A stretch of DNA of 64,000 bases from Clavaria fumosa (taxonomy: Eukaryota; Basidiomycota; Agaricomycetes; Agaricales; Clavariaceae), in contig OX637796.1 in NCBI GenBank assembly GCA_951802425.1, forward strand, positions 3,720,001 to 3,784,000, given 5' to 3'. Below the pieces are notes generated by a model. It saw only the letters and a list, made by a program, of their open reading frames with translations, was not told where the DNA came from and did no database searches. Every line of letters begins with the position of its first letter. Position 1 is the first letter of the stretch. Positions 46,401-55,835 of the stretch are shown in pieces. The position numbers and the translations under genes are program-made.

Positions 46401-46960
46401 AACTACAGAAGGCCAGAGAAAATGCGAAGAAAGCCATGGAGAAAGCCGCGCAATATATGAAAACCGCTTACGATAAACACAAAAATACAAAAACATTGGA
46501 CTACAAGAAAGGCAACCTGGTCTGGCTGGACGCCACCAACCTGAACATGGAACGACCATCAGAAAAACTCACGGACAGAAGGGTTGGCCCTTTCGTGGTG
46601 GTGGAGAAGGTGGGACCGGCCGCTTACCGACTCAATCTACCAGCAACTTGGAAGATCCACCCGGTGTTCAACGAGCTACTACTTACGCCGTATAAGGAAG
46701 GAAAGTTCCCCAATCAGACTCCAGACGAACGCCCACCTCCCGAATTAATCGACGACCACTTGCAATACGACGTGGAAGAAGTACTGAAGAGCCGGAAACA
46801 CAGACGTAAGTTGCAGTATCTGGTGAAATGGGCCGGCTATCCCCACGAGGACAACACGTGGGAGCCAAAGGCAAACCTGAAGAAAGCGGCGGAAGCGATT
46901 GCGGACTTCCACCGAAAGTACCCTGAAGCGGCACGTGCTCTCACGGTGTCTTTTGCCTGA
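43454..46960 (+). CDS. pol: Pol polyprotein of element B (protease, RT, RNase H, integrase, chromodomain)
   Basis: The frame is open from about 43,052, so it overlaps gag by roughly 375 nt in the -1 frame; the first ATG is near 43,484. Domains in order: aspartic protease (LLVDSGCTMSVMNLEWA), reverse transcriptase with the active site VYIDDILVA, RNase H (VDASNYATGGVLSQ, HTDHANLQYF), integrase zinc finger (H..H, CEKCQRTKPDRTKR), the DDE core (WDLIGPLS, ISDRGSQFVS, STAYHPQTDGQTERMNQE), a GPY/F module (RRVGPFVVVEKVGPAAYRL) and a C-terminal chromodomain (LQYLVKWAGYPHEDNTWEP). No stop interrupts it. Expression by -1 frameshifting is likely, but no classic slippery heptamer was recognised. Confidence 0.92.
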   Translation: MPARRHVKQSMNNIPLFPLSKEAERAKHTLKDLTPKKLPGYNDDVDWDRDPKTTYGRGGERQLDMPGFVTTLDTKETHDIKLLVDSGCTMSVMNLEWAVARKINLTRLETPIVFKNIDGTMNISGAFKHSVTLRLNIGGHVEVKQFLLGQVTGHPAILGHDWLRYHNPSIRWFEKYIRFDKCKKKDCHIVDYGYGFRGLHDTATASDWKTLYPQVFAGKTGQKLPKSLPGIDYEIKFKNDPGFLRSKVYPLTNREDEALKMWLKENLENGRLVWGESDYVSPIFFKDEGDKLRPIIDYKHLNSFCVKDIYPLPRIDETVASLKKAKVFTSVDVEWGYWNVAMAKWAQHLAAIITKYGTVWPTVMQFGLMNAPSVFQRRMNYIFRTLIATGKVFVYIDDILVATETIEEHRRLLHEVFRILLENDLCVCESKCKIEQSEVTFLGLLISEGNIRHSPKKCKGIADWPVPRNKHALQKGIGLLNYFRRFIQGFATVAKPLYELLSDNAPYIWTDRQERAWKRLIDILQSDVVLAIPQDEGKWKMEVDASNYATGGVLSQQQPDGVWRPVDFISKTFSPAEMNYATYDKEFLAIIRGLEEWRHYLLGAKDPFEIHTDHANLQYFQKSQKLNPRQTRWQSKLQCFNFEVKYKPGKTNMKADALSRRPDHWEGTDKYEKPLVQVFPAQRLATLLIPEPTIHQLLLEAHANTVPPKAIPYEKGADGLFRHEGKVWVPQDLVHKVLMELHDSPLGGHPGPEKTLESVTRQFTWPGAKEDVTEYVDSCEKCQRTKPDRTKRRAPLHPHAIPPCPWHTITWDLIGPLSKSATHNAILVICDKLTKMTLLEATDTKLTALGAAKILRDRVLRSHGVPCKVISDRGSQFVSNFMEEFYKIIGIKGNPSTAYHPQTDGQTERMNQEIEIYLRSYVDFMQDDWSDWLPTAEFALNNRQHSATKYSPFFLNYGFHPRMGDISLPDVPHTPEASDFATKLQKARENAKKAMEKAAQYMKTAYDKHKNTKTLDYKKGNLVWLDATNLNMERPSEKLTDRRVGPFVVVEKVGPAAYRLNLPATWKIHPVFNELLLTPYKEGKFPNQTPDERPPPELIDDHLQYDVEEVLKSRKHRRKLQYLVKWAGYPHEDNTWEPKANLKKAAEAIADFHRKYPEAARALTVSFA

Positions 46961-47265
46961 GTGATCACACGCTCAGGGTCGAACACCTAAAAAGAAAACC
47001 GCAAGCAACCTTACCGACCGAACACCTTCTCCCTCTCCCCTTACAACCTACACCCACTGCCATGCCGCCCGAGCGCACCCCTCAAACCCCACGCCGCGGA
47101 ATGTACGCCCGCCGTGCCGCAGGATGGCCGAACCACCTGCCACGCCCCCCTCCCGCTGAGACCACCCGCCAACGACCCGCACTTGACCTGCGACCTGGAC
47201 CGGACCCGTGAGGCACGCCCCCGGCCCTCCAGCGCCCACCGTCGTCCCCCGGGACAACTGCTCGC

Positions 47266-47814
47266 ATGCGCCATATCTTAGACGCGGTGCGGATCCCCCA
47301 TGCACGCCGAGTTTTAGGGTTAGACCCCCCACCGCTGATGACGGACGACCCCCCTTCGCGCATACCGCAATTTCGACAAAACCGAGAGCTCCTGGAGCCT
47401 GAGGACGACGTTTGGCTCCGCAGGATGGCCGAGCGGCTCAGCGTGAGCTTTAGCCGTGCCATGTGGACCGAACTGCGAGGACTGCAGTTTGAACAGCAAC
47501 GACGCGTCCTCCGCGCTTCTCCCGTCCTCGTCGAGATATGGGTGAACTCTCGGAGCTCAAGACTGCGATTCGAGGTTCCGTTGCCGCCGGAGCCTATCCT
47601 ACATGAAGAATGGGCCGTACACCACAGTCGCACAGGCCCCCCCTGGGTCATACCCGTGTCCACCGACGTCATGACCCCGTGGATTATCCCCGCCGACGCC
47701 TACGAACACCCCCTCGTGCCCGACACACACGACACGAGTCTCGACCCACCCACCGAACTCGAGCCGCCAACCGAACTACCACCGCGCGAACACCAGGAGA
47801 GCCCGGAAGCCTAG
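47266..47814 (+). CDS. Additional ORF between pol and 3' LTR of element B (182 aa)
   Basis: An ATG-started frame of 182 codons in the place where env would be in a retrovirus. The product has no signal peptide and no TM segment. It contains PEDDVWLRRMAERLSVSFSR, MWTELRGLQFEQQRRVLRA and a Pro/Glu/Thr-rich end (PPTELEPPTELPPREHQ). I do not recognise a domain. It ends 38 bases before the LTR, just ahead of the polypurine tract AGGAGGGGGA (47,840-47,849). Confidence 0.55.
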   Translation: MRHILDAVRIPHARRVLGLDPPPLMTDDPPSRIPQFRQNRELLEPEDDVWLRRMAERLSVSFSRAMWTELRGLQFEQQRRVLRASPVLVEIWVNSRSSRLRFEVPLPPEPILHEEWAVHHSRTGPPWVIPVSTDVMTPWIIPADAYEHPLVPDTHDTSLDPPTELEPPTELPPREHQESPEA

Positions 47815-47852
47815 CGGGTCCGTCGGGACGCCGGACCACAGGAGGGGGACTA

Positions 47853-48195
47853 TGTTACAATCTCACCACGTCACCCCCCTCTTTTCCTTTTCACCATATC
47901 ACTGCCCTCCTTTTCTACCCTTCACGTCTCCCCTTCTCTCATATCACATGCCTCATGCCGCGCCCCTCCTATGTTATCACACGTGAGCCATCCCCGGCCT
48001 CGCCTCCTATGCACGGACTACACGCTTCCCCCATGCTGCGTATGACTCACCCCCCCTGTAGTATATAAGTAGCCGTACCCACCTGTAACAATCCCTTAGG
48101 TTGTTACTTCCTATCACATACCTCCTTTGCTCCTATTCGGCCGACTCTGCCTGAGTTCCTCGAATACCCGGGAGTCAACGCGACAATTGTTGACA
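47853..48195 (+). repeat. 3' LTR of element B
   Basis: 343 bp, nearly identical to the 5' LTR. The three visible differences (CGT/CGC-type change near the middle and AGCT/GGCC near the 3' end) suggest recent insertion. Confidence 0.92.
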
Positions 48196-48805
48196 CCATG
48201 TGATTTCTGCCTTCCGCCAGAGTCCCATCCGATCTCTCGTCCACTCATCATCAAGCTCCTCCGGCTTCTGCACATATACCACGCTGTTTTTCTGGAGTAG
48301 CGTCTCCATCTCCATTGTGAACAATGTCCAGGTCTCAGCCTCTGGGAAGACCTGTACTGGTGCATCCTCCTCCACCATCTCTCCATAATCTGGCCTCCAT
48401 GAGAGTGCATCAGCTTTCGTGTTTGACTTCCCAGTATGGTACTTGATCTCGAAGTCAAAGCACTGGAGCTCTCCAACCCAACGGACCTGCCTCGGTTTCA
48501 ACTTCTGGGGCTTCCGGAAGTACTGGAGGTTAGCATGGTCCATCCAGATTTCGATAGTCTCTTCCACCCCAATCAGGTAAGCCTGCCACTCACGTAGTGC
48601 CCAGATTACAGCCAGGAACTCCTTGTTGTACACATCGTAATTCTTCTCAGCTGTGGTGAGGGCCTTGGAGATATAGTCTACAACTCTCCAAGTCCCATCC
48701 ACCTGCTGCTGCAAGAGAACTCCTCCAGTCGCCAAGTTGCTCACATCCGTTTCTACCTTCCATCTCCCTTTGTCTTGTGGTAGAGCCCAGACCAGGGCCA
48801 ACACT
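48196..48805 (-). pseudogene. Element A RNase H and connection segment
   Basis: Minus-strand coding sequence LPQDKGRWKVETDVSNLATG, NYDVYNKEFLAVIWALREW and MDHANLQYFRKPQKLK is the RNase H part of pol, followed by the linker up to the integrase. The left end is the insertion point of element B, the right end the insertion point of the hAT-like element. The frame is open here, but Asp in the TDHANLQ motif is read as MDH and other missense changes are present. Confidence 0.8.
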
Positions 48806-48813
48806 AGTGCCAG

Positions 48814-49448
48814 TAGTGTTGCCGCAGCTTCAAGCTGAAGCCCAGCTGGTCATAAGCCAAGCCAAGCCGATCGATCGGCTTGGCTTGACATCAGCTTCAG
48901 CTTCAGCTTGAGGCTTTCTCCAAGCTGCACAGCTGCTGCTCAAGCCGCGGCTCCCAAGACATCCATCAATGGGGCAAAGAATTGTTTTTTTCCTCCTCCA
49001 CTGCCCTCCACTGCCCTCCACTATGCTTATCTGGGTCTGCAACTGTTGTCTATCACCAGGCAGCTGCTTCTCTCTATTCTTGTATGCATGGTTAGAGACA
49101 TTGGTGTCTGTCAATCCTGCCCTGGAGGAAGATCTTCTTGGAGACATGTTACTGGATGACTTTGACACTGTGTTTGACAAGGTATTAGCCACCATTGCCC
49201 AGGATGATGATGATGAGATGTAGTTCTAATGGTATTTTTGTAATTCTAGGCCAGTTCCTATTATTAGCTGGCTGCAAGCCACAGCTAGCCAGCTGTAGCC
49301 ACAGCTACAGCTTGAGTCAGCTTCAAGCTGTGGCTGGAGCTGCAGCCACGGCTACAGCTTCAGCTTGGGCAAAACAAGGTCAGCTTGTGAAGCCGAAGCT
49401 GAAGCTCATTGAGCCAGCTTGGCGGCTAGCCAAGCTGTGGCAACACTA
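48814..49448. mobile_element. Non-autonomous hAT-like DNA transposon (635 bp)
   Basis: Terminal inverted repeats TAGTGTTGCCGCAGCTT (left) and TAGTGTTGCCACAGCTT (right, reverse-complemented) differ at one base. They are flanked by the 8-bp duplication AGTGCCAG (48,806-48,813 and 49,449-49,456), the TSD length of the hAT superfamily. Subterminal regions are packed with AGCTTCAGCTT/AAGCTGAAGCT repeats and a palindrome around CCGATCGATCGG. Short frames inside (for example NPALEEDLLGDMLLDDFDTV) may be transposase remnants; no catalytic domain is recognisable. It interrupts the reverse transcriptase region of element A. Confidence 0.85.
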
Positions 49449-49456
49449 AGTGCCAG

Positions 49457-50880
49457 GTGGAGATCTCGGAAGGCTGCTTCCTCCTCCTCCTCCCATCTCC
49501 ACAGGACCTTCCCTGTCAGCCGGAAGAGTGGCTTTGCCCAGGGTGAGAGGTTCAGGATGGTAGTTCAGCATCCCATTGAATCTTTGTACCTCTTTCACAT
49601 TCTTCGGTCTGGGCCAGTTACGGATTGCCATGCCTTTAGCTGGGTCATGCTCCAGATGGTTGTGGGAGATCTTCATCCCCAGGAAGAAGACCTCACTCTT
49701 CTCGAACTTGCACTTGCTGAGTCTGAGACACAGCCCATTCTCCCCAAACTTCCTCAAGACCCGATCCATCCAATACCGGTGTGTAGCCAAATCCTCTGCA
49801 AACACTATAACATCATTGACATAGGCTCGGACATGCCCCCCTGCAATCTCTTCCCTCAACACATGGTTCATGAAGTGCTGGAAGGTTGCAGGCGCATTCT
49901 GCAGCCCAAACCACATAACTGCCAGTTCGAAGAGTCCATGAGGTGTTAGGAAAGCACAGCGGTGCTGATGTTCTGGCCAGACCTGCATCAATGGGAAACC
50001 TCCCTTCGCATCAATCTTGGAATAGATGGTCGCCTTTAACACATCCACGGTGTCTCAGATGAGGGGGAGGGGGTACTTGTCTTTGATTAGATGCGAGTTC
50101 AGCCTAGAGTAATCGATAATTGGCCACAGCTTGTCCTTCTCACATTTGAAGAAGAAGGGGCTCGCGTATGGGGACTTCGAAGGTTGGATTTGTCCAGAAG
50201 CTAGCTGCTCATCCACCCAGTGATTCATCTCCACCATCTCTTCTCGCGTTAGAGAGTATAGCTTAGAGGAGAGGTGTCCAGGGTCTGTTTTAAACTTGAT
50301 TTTGATATCAAAGTCAGGGCGGGAGCGGGGAAGCTCATCCCACTTTGCTTCACTAAAAACCAAAGGGTAGCGGCTGGGCCAATCAGGGGTAGGGCCAGTG
50401 TTGGGAAAACGAGTGTCTGGGATACTGGCTGAGGCCAGGGTACTCGCTTTCGGTGGAACCGAGGGTCGGGCAGGGGGCCGGTGGCTGTGTGGGGAGGAGG
50501 CACAGGTGTTGGGGCAGCGGGTGAGCCTTACTTCAGCTTTCACCCAGTCAATCTCTGGGTTATGACACTTTAGCCAATCATGCCCAAGGATCACCATGTG
50601 GGACTGGGTCTTCCCTAGCAGGAAGTGGATCCACTCCTGGTGGTCGCCAACCGTCACAAGCAGCTCCATCCCATACCGGATCTTACCATCTCTGTTCTGT
50701 GTTCCATCCACATTATACATGGTGATTGGATTCAGCAAGGGAGATGGTTCCAGTCCCTCTTTTTTCACCCACTCTAAGTCCATAAAGCAGTTGGTGCAGC
50801 CTGAGTCGACAAGGGCATTCGTAGTTGCCCCTTTGCCAGTGCTGAGAGCCTCCAGGTGCACCTGGATGGAGAGCTCTCAG
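49457..50880 (-). pseudogene. Element A protease and reverse transcriptase
   Basis: Minus-strand pieces 50055-50861 (protease-like ALVDSGCTNCFMDLEWVK; RT start KSPYASPFFFKCEKDKLWP) and 49446-50048 (KIDAKGGFPLMQVWPEHQHR, GLQNAPATFQHFMNHVLREE) are separated by a stop near 50,050. The RT active site reads YVNDVIVFAED, where element C has YVDDVIVFAED: one catalytic Asp has become Asn by a G-to-A change. Confidence 0.85.
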
Positions 50881-51199
50881 GGCATATGCAATAGGGTGTC
50901 CTTCAGCACCTCTGCAAGGCACCTTGTCAGCTCCACTTTGCTGCTAGTCCCCTTTTCTCTTTTCGGTATTTCACTCTTAGCGGTTTCCGTTTCCACTTTA
51001 TCCTTCACCTCAGCCCCAATCCAGGTGTGTCTCTGCTGCAAGATAGTGTATTTTGGGATACTAGCTGCGGGTACAGGGACAGGAGGGGGGCTGGGATATC
51101 TACTCCTGAGACTCCAGTTCGGACTCACTGGGCCTCGTCTCCAAAATCCGGCTCCTCAACAGGAGCCCTCTTCTCTCTCTCGAGCAAATCCAGGCGGTC

Positions 51200-52126
51200 T
51201 CAGAGCAGTGCGATCTCGTTCTCATAGTCCTCTGCACTACATACCTGGCTTTCCACAGCACGGACCTGCGGCCTCAGGATCTGCGGACGCATGTCCTGGA
51301 GCTGGCAATCTCTCACCATGTGACCAGCTTGGCCACATCGGAAGCAGGTGCGCAACACTCCAGGGGCACAGGCATGATCCACCACCATGGCATCACCGGC
51401 ATTGGTGGGATGCGGCATGGTGGGAGGGGCAGGGGTGCGGGCCAGTGGCTGGACCAGGAAGGGGCGGGGGGCCAGGGCAAAGCAGGTTTCTTGAGGGAGG
51501 GGGCAGCTGGTTGTAGGCGGAGCAGGATGCACAGAGTTCTGCTGCACAATGACTCCATCGAGGTGACACTGCTGAGCATCTAGCCTTTCTGCAAGTGCCT
51601 TCCACTGCACATAGGTCTCTGGCATTGGCGAAACAACATAGACCTTTCCCACTAGCCTCCTGCTCAGGTTCGACTCCAGCCAATGGACCAGGATGTCCGA
51701 ATCGGCCACTTCTGTCATCCCCACTCTTCGGAACATCGTTTCGAACTTTGCGAAGAACTCAGGTGCTGTCATGACACCCTGTTTCAACCTCGCAATGTCT
51801 GCGAGGGCAGTCGCACAGTCATTCAGGTCATCGAACGCTCACTTCATCTCCTCCACAAATTCTGCCCAGGTTCCAACCTCATTGTTACCCAGGATTTCCT
51901 CTCCCTTCATATTTGCCCATTCTGTGGCAAACCCATCTCCAGCAATTTTGCTGAGGGTGTAGAGGACCTTTGCCAGGTCCGTGGCATAGATTATTGGATT
52001 CACCATAAACAGGAGGCGGAGCAACCGGAGGAATGTACAGAAATTTCTTTTTTGCCCATCGAATGGGGCAACAACTAAATCCAGCCTCATGGCGTGGACT
52101 TCAGGCGGGGCGACGTGGTCAGCCAT
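51200..52126 (-). pseudogene. Element A gag
   Basis: Starts MADHVAPPEVHAM at 52,126. The capsid-like part (APFDGQKRNFCTFLRLLRLL) is stopped at about 51,839 by a TGA that is CGC in element C. Homology resumes with MTAPEFFAKFETMFRRVGM and the CCHC knuckle CFRCGQAGHMVRDC. Further stops separate gag from pol. Confidence 0.85.
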
Positions 52127-52779
52127 CACAGACCCTGGTGGTGGTGATGGGGTTTCAGGGACGTTGGTAACAGGGGAATCGGGGGGGAGCTGGGCTCAAC
52201 CCGGTCTCGGTCATAGACGCTGTAAATAAAATTACAGGCCTTGGGCACTCAGGATTTCTTTGATCTCTTAGCAGTCCTGTCCTCTCAGGCTGCTCTCTAG
52301 GTACTTAGGTACTTATAGAACTCTTATTCTATAAAGCTGTTTGCTAGCGTGGGGCCCAAATGGTGTCCCAGGTGGTTGCTCCACAACTCCTAATGAGTTG
52401 CCTGTGCGCCCTTCTGACAATGGTCACAGAGCAAGGGCCCTGTCCACTGGACCAGGAAACTACAGAAAAACTATGGAGAGGGCTTTTCCTTGCCCTGTAC
52501 ACTACACGATTCACTGGTATGTAGCTGTAAAACAAAGATCCAGGCCTTGGGCACTCGGTATCACTTGGGGAGGGTCACAGTAGACTTCCTCTGGGTCTGG
52601 TCATGTGTATCTACACACAGTAAAAATTTCATGCAGTTCTGTTACACACCACAGGCAGGGTAAAGAAGAAGAGGATGAGGGGGATAAGCTGTGACAGAGT
52701 GTGACAGTTTGAGATAGGGGTCCAGGCTAGCTGGGTTGGGACATGGGGCTAGGGTGGATTGGGTTTGATGTTAGTATTG
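52127..52779 (-). promoter_or_regulatory. Leader and primer-binding site of element A
   Basis: Directly inside the 5' LTR the sense strand reads CAATACTAACAT (antisense at 52,768-52,779). It is fully complementary to ATGTTAGTATTG in the LTR, 12 of 12 bases. The leader also holds two copies of a motif GAGTGCCCAAGGCCTGG (sense) that are conserved in element C. No gene is supported. Confidence 0.7.
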
Positions 52780-53082
52780 TGTCAGACTTAGTCTCATGCT
52801 CACACAACTCAACTTAAGGTCAATGATGACAATACTAACATAAGGGGAAAAGGGTACAAGTAGGAAAAAGACATAGTATATATAGCGGGAGCCCCGGGAG
52901 TTGCCGGTGTTCCCATGCTCAGACCCCATGAGTCACGTGATGCGCCCAGGCCCGGGTCATGTGACTTTTGCATTACATAATCTGCCACCTGTCCGGGTCA
53001 TGTGACTTTCCCATGATCTTCCCGCATCTCTTTTGCAACCCTCCCTCTTGCTTCTCAGGTGCTTATGTAAGCAGTCCTGACA
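52780..53082 (-). repeat. 5' LTR of element A
   Basis: 303 bp, about 95% identical to the 3' LTR by eye. The TATA region and the ATGTTAGTATTG site (antisense at 52,830-52,841) are both conserved. Confidence 0.9.
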
Positions 53083-54213
53083 AGTGGGCATTGTCCCATA
53101 GGTTGCTAACCATGGACTAGTGCCAGGGAACATGCTAGAAGTAAAGTCCATGCAGTCTGAAGGACCAATATCAAAGTCTGACAAAAGTCTGGACTGGAGC
53201 TTTGGAGTTGGAGCTGGAGCAGAGATAGAGCAGAGCAGAGTTCAGGCAGAACTGTGTTGGAGATGCCAGAGATGCATCAGAGTTGCATTAGAGGTGCTTC
53301 AGAGGTGATTAGGTGACTGGATAGGGCCATGACAGTATCAGAGGTGTGGAGGTGAGGGAGTCAGAGTTTTGGAGGTGAGGAGTGGAGGTGTGGAGGTGAG
53401 GAATTGAAGTCAGAGTGGAGGTGCAGAATTGGAGTTTTGGAGTGGAGTTTTGGAGGTGAGGAAAACAGAATTTTTTAGGTTCAGAGTGGAGTTGCAGAGG
53501 GAGCAGAAGTGTGGAGGAAGGAGGTGTGGAATTGGAGTCAGAGTGGAGGAGTGGAGGAGTGGAGGAGTGGAGGTAGCAGAGGTAATGGAGTCAGAGTTGG
53601 AGCAGCAGAGTGGAGGAGTGGAGATGGTGGTGTGTGGAGGGGGGGGCCAGAAAAGGTTGGAGATGCTGGGGGGCTTGAGGACCTATTGTAAGTTCACTCA
53701 CCCCCCCTCCTACAAAAATTCTTCATCTTAAGAAAAAAATTTCTATGTTTTACTAAGGAATTGTCAAGAAGTGGGCTAGAGTGGACAGAAGAGTCAAACA
53801 AAAACAGGAAACAAGGAGTGTTGGAGTTGTACAAAAGGCAACAATGTATGAACAAGATTTTGGAGTTTTTGTGAAGTCAAGAAAAGTCAGAGTATCAGAG
53901 TATCAAAGAATCAGAAAAAAGCAGAGTTTCGGAGTTTTGGGGTTTGTGAGGATTGGAGTAGTAAGGAACAAGAGGACATAAGGAGTGTAGCAATGTAGTA
54001 AGGAAACAGAATTTTGGAATTTTGGAGTTTTTGGAGGATCAGAGCAGGGTGGAATTTTGGAATTTCAGAGATTTTTGGAGAAGCAGAGTTTGCTTGTGCC
54101 ACCCACCTTGCTTGTGCTGCTGCTCCCCTCACTCACACTGCCTGCCTCACTCAAGCTGCCCATCTAGTGGACCATCTGCCCCACTCTCCCTCAGTTTGTA
54201 GTTTGTCAATTGT
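53083..54213. other. Low-complexity, GGAGGTG- and TTTTGGAG-rich repetitive DNA
   Basis: The stretch 53,330-53,640 is made of GGAGGTGTGGAGGTGAGG-like units. About 53,880-54,080 repeats TTTTGGAATTTTGGAG-like units. From 54,136 a Pro/Leu-type repeat (GCCTGCCTCACTCAAGCTG) begins that recurs at 55,430 and 55,545. Short open frames are by-products of repetition. Confidence 0.6.
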
Positions 54214-55394
54214 CACTGCAGGCCCCAAGCTGGGTGGAAATCACCACAAAAATAACCCTAAAATGTGGTGAATAGCAATGGCTTCCTAGGTGAAATTCAC
54301 CAGGACTAGTTGATAATCAAGGTAGATGAATGGGTGATTTTCACCACATATATGACCAAATTCACCCACTGTTCTTTGGGTGAATAATACTACAATTCAA
54401 GTGTATTTTAAACTGATCTATAATAGGTGAATTTCACTCTATCACAAGTGCATTTTAAACTGATCTAATAGGTGAATTTCATGTTGGTTTTTGGGTCATC
54501 TTAGCCATAATCTTAGGTGTTTTTCACTCTCTTTCACCACAAGAAATTGCACAAAATTAATTTGTTGATGATATCTTGAAACTGTATTGGTTGATAATCA
54601 GGTAAATCAAATGGGTTATTTTTCAGCACATATATGACCAAATTCACCTGCTGCTCTCCAGATAAATGTCACTGCACACATTTTAACTTGATATTTGAGG
54701 TGGTTTCTACATACTTCTAGTGATTTTGACTATATCTCCAGGTATTTTTTTAGCCTCTAAATTATGCACTCAATGGGAGTTGAACTCAAGTGCTCATAGA
54801 ATTGGACTCAACCCACAACTGCTATGTTACCCATTACACTACAGTCCCCATCTAGACAATAAGATCTTGTGGCTTAATGTCACTCAAATTGAGAGATGTA
54901 TCACTCAATATCCTCCAGTTTAATATCACTTAGATTGAGAGGTGTATTGTATCACTCAAAGTCCTCCAGTTTAATCACTCAAATTGAGAGGTGTATTATA
55001 TCACTCAGTATCCTTCAGTTTAATATCACTCAATATCCTTCAGTTTAATATCACTCAAATCAAGGGTGTGTATTGTATCACTCAATATCCTCCAGCTTAA
55101 TATCACCCAAATCAAGGAGGTGTATTGTATCACTCAATATCCTCCAGCTTAATATCACTCAAATTGAAGGTGTTTTGTATCCTTCAGTTTAATATCACCC
55201 AAATTAAGGGGTGTATTGTATCACTCAATATTCTCCAGTTTAATATCACTTAAATTGATGGGTGTGTTGTATCACTCAATATCCTCCAGCTCAATATCCC
55301 TTAATTCCAAAATCACCCATCACCTGCTTTTTGGGTGAAAGTCTTAAATCATCTGACCAAATGGTGATATCAACCTGCTATTGGGTCCATAGTG
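54214..55394. mobile_element. CACTA-like non-autonomous DNA transposon candidate (1181 bp)
   Basis: The ends read CACTGCAGGCCCCAA (left) and CACTATGGACCCAA (right, reverse-complemented), flanked by TGT on both sides (54,211-54,213 and 55,395-55,397). This interrupts a unit of a local tandem repeat whose sequence resumes afterwards. Many subterminal copies of GGTGAA/TTCACC in both orientations are present, as is typical of CACTA (CMC/EnSpm) elements. The inverted ends are imperfect, so this call is an inference. No transposase is present. Confidence 0.45.
54880..55310. repeat. AT-rich minisatellite
   Basis: About seven imperfect units of 45-60 bp with the core GTATTGTATCACTCAATATCCTCCAG followed by TTTAATATCACTCAAATTGA. 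Units vary in length by partial deletions. It lies inside the CACTA-like candidate. Confidence 0.8.
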
Positions 55395-55397
55395 TGT

Positions 55398-55640
55398 CCT
55401 ACCCCTTAAGGTAAGTCCTTGTTTGCTGCCCACTGCCTGCCTCACTCAAGCTGCCCATCTAGTGGACCACCTGCCCCACTCTCCTGAGTTTGTAGTTTGT
55501 CAATTGTCCTATCCCTTAAGGCAAGTCCTTGCTTGCTTCCCATTGCCTGCCTCACTCATGCTGCCCATCTAGTGGACCACCTGCCCCACTCTCCCTCAGT
55601 TTGTAGTTTGTCAACTGTCCTACCCCTCAATGTAAGTCAT
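55398..55640. repeat. Tandem repeat of about 115 bp
   Basis: The segment CTGCCTGCCTCACTCAAGC...GTTTGTAGTTTGTCAATTGTCC occurs at about 55,430-55,505 and 55,545-55,620, and once more left of the CACTA-like insert at 54,136-54,213. The linker CCCTTAAGGTAAGTCCTTG is shared between units. Confidence 0.7.
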
Positions 55641-55835
55641 TGCTGCCCTGCCTGCCTTGACCACCTCACTCATGAAACCCACCTCATGCTGCCTGCCCCA
55701 TGTCACCTGCTCCACATCACTTGCCTTGCTTGCACCACTGCCTCACTCACATCCCTTGTGCCACCCACCTTGCTTGTCTCACTCACCCCACCCACCCCAC
55801 TTGGGTTGCACCTCACTAGACAGTCTACTTCTCCA

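Larger units (their letters stand above)
41112..48195 (+). mobile_element. Ty3/gypsy chromovirus retrotransposon B, full-length and young
   Basis: LTRs of 343 bp (41,112-41,454 and 47,853-48,195) start TGTTACAATC and end GTTGACA. They differ at three positions by eye and are bordered by CCATG duplications (41,107-41,111 and 48,196-48,200). Between them are an ATG-less upstream frame, gag, pol and a further 3' ORF, all on the plus strand and without internal stops. It sits inside the integrase of element A, in the opposite orientation, so it is the younger of the two. All catalytic motifs appear present, so it could be active. Confidence 0.93.
39473..53082 (-). mobile_element. Ty3/gypsy LTR retrotransposon A (degenerate, interrupted by two later insertions)
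   Basis: Identical-length 303-bp LTRs (39,473-39,775 and 52,780-53,082) begin TGTCAGAC and end CCTGACA on the plus strand. They are flanked by the 5-bp duplication AGTGG (39,468-39,472 and 53,083-53,087). The internal part runs on the minus strand: gag with a CCHC knuckle, protease, reverse transcriptase, RNase H, integrase and a C-terminal chromodomain. The LTRs differ at about 14 positions, mostly CG versus TG/CA. Removing element B, the hAT-like insert and their duplications leaves about 5.9 kb, a normal length. Stop codons and a changed RT active site make it non-autonomous. Confidence 0.9.

Noticed and set aside
48830..49195. Protein gene inside the hAT-like element
   Set aside because: The frames are short and disagree between strands; no transposase domain is visible in 635 bp.
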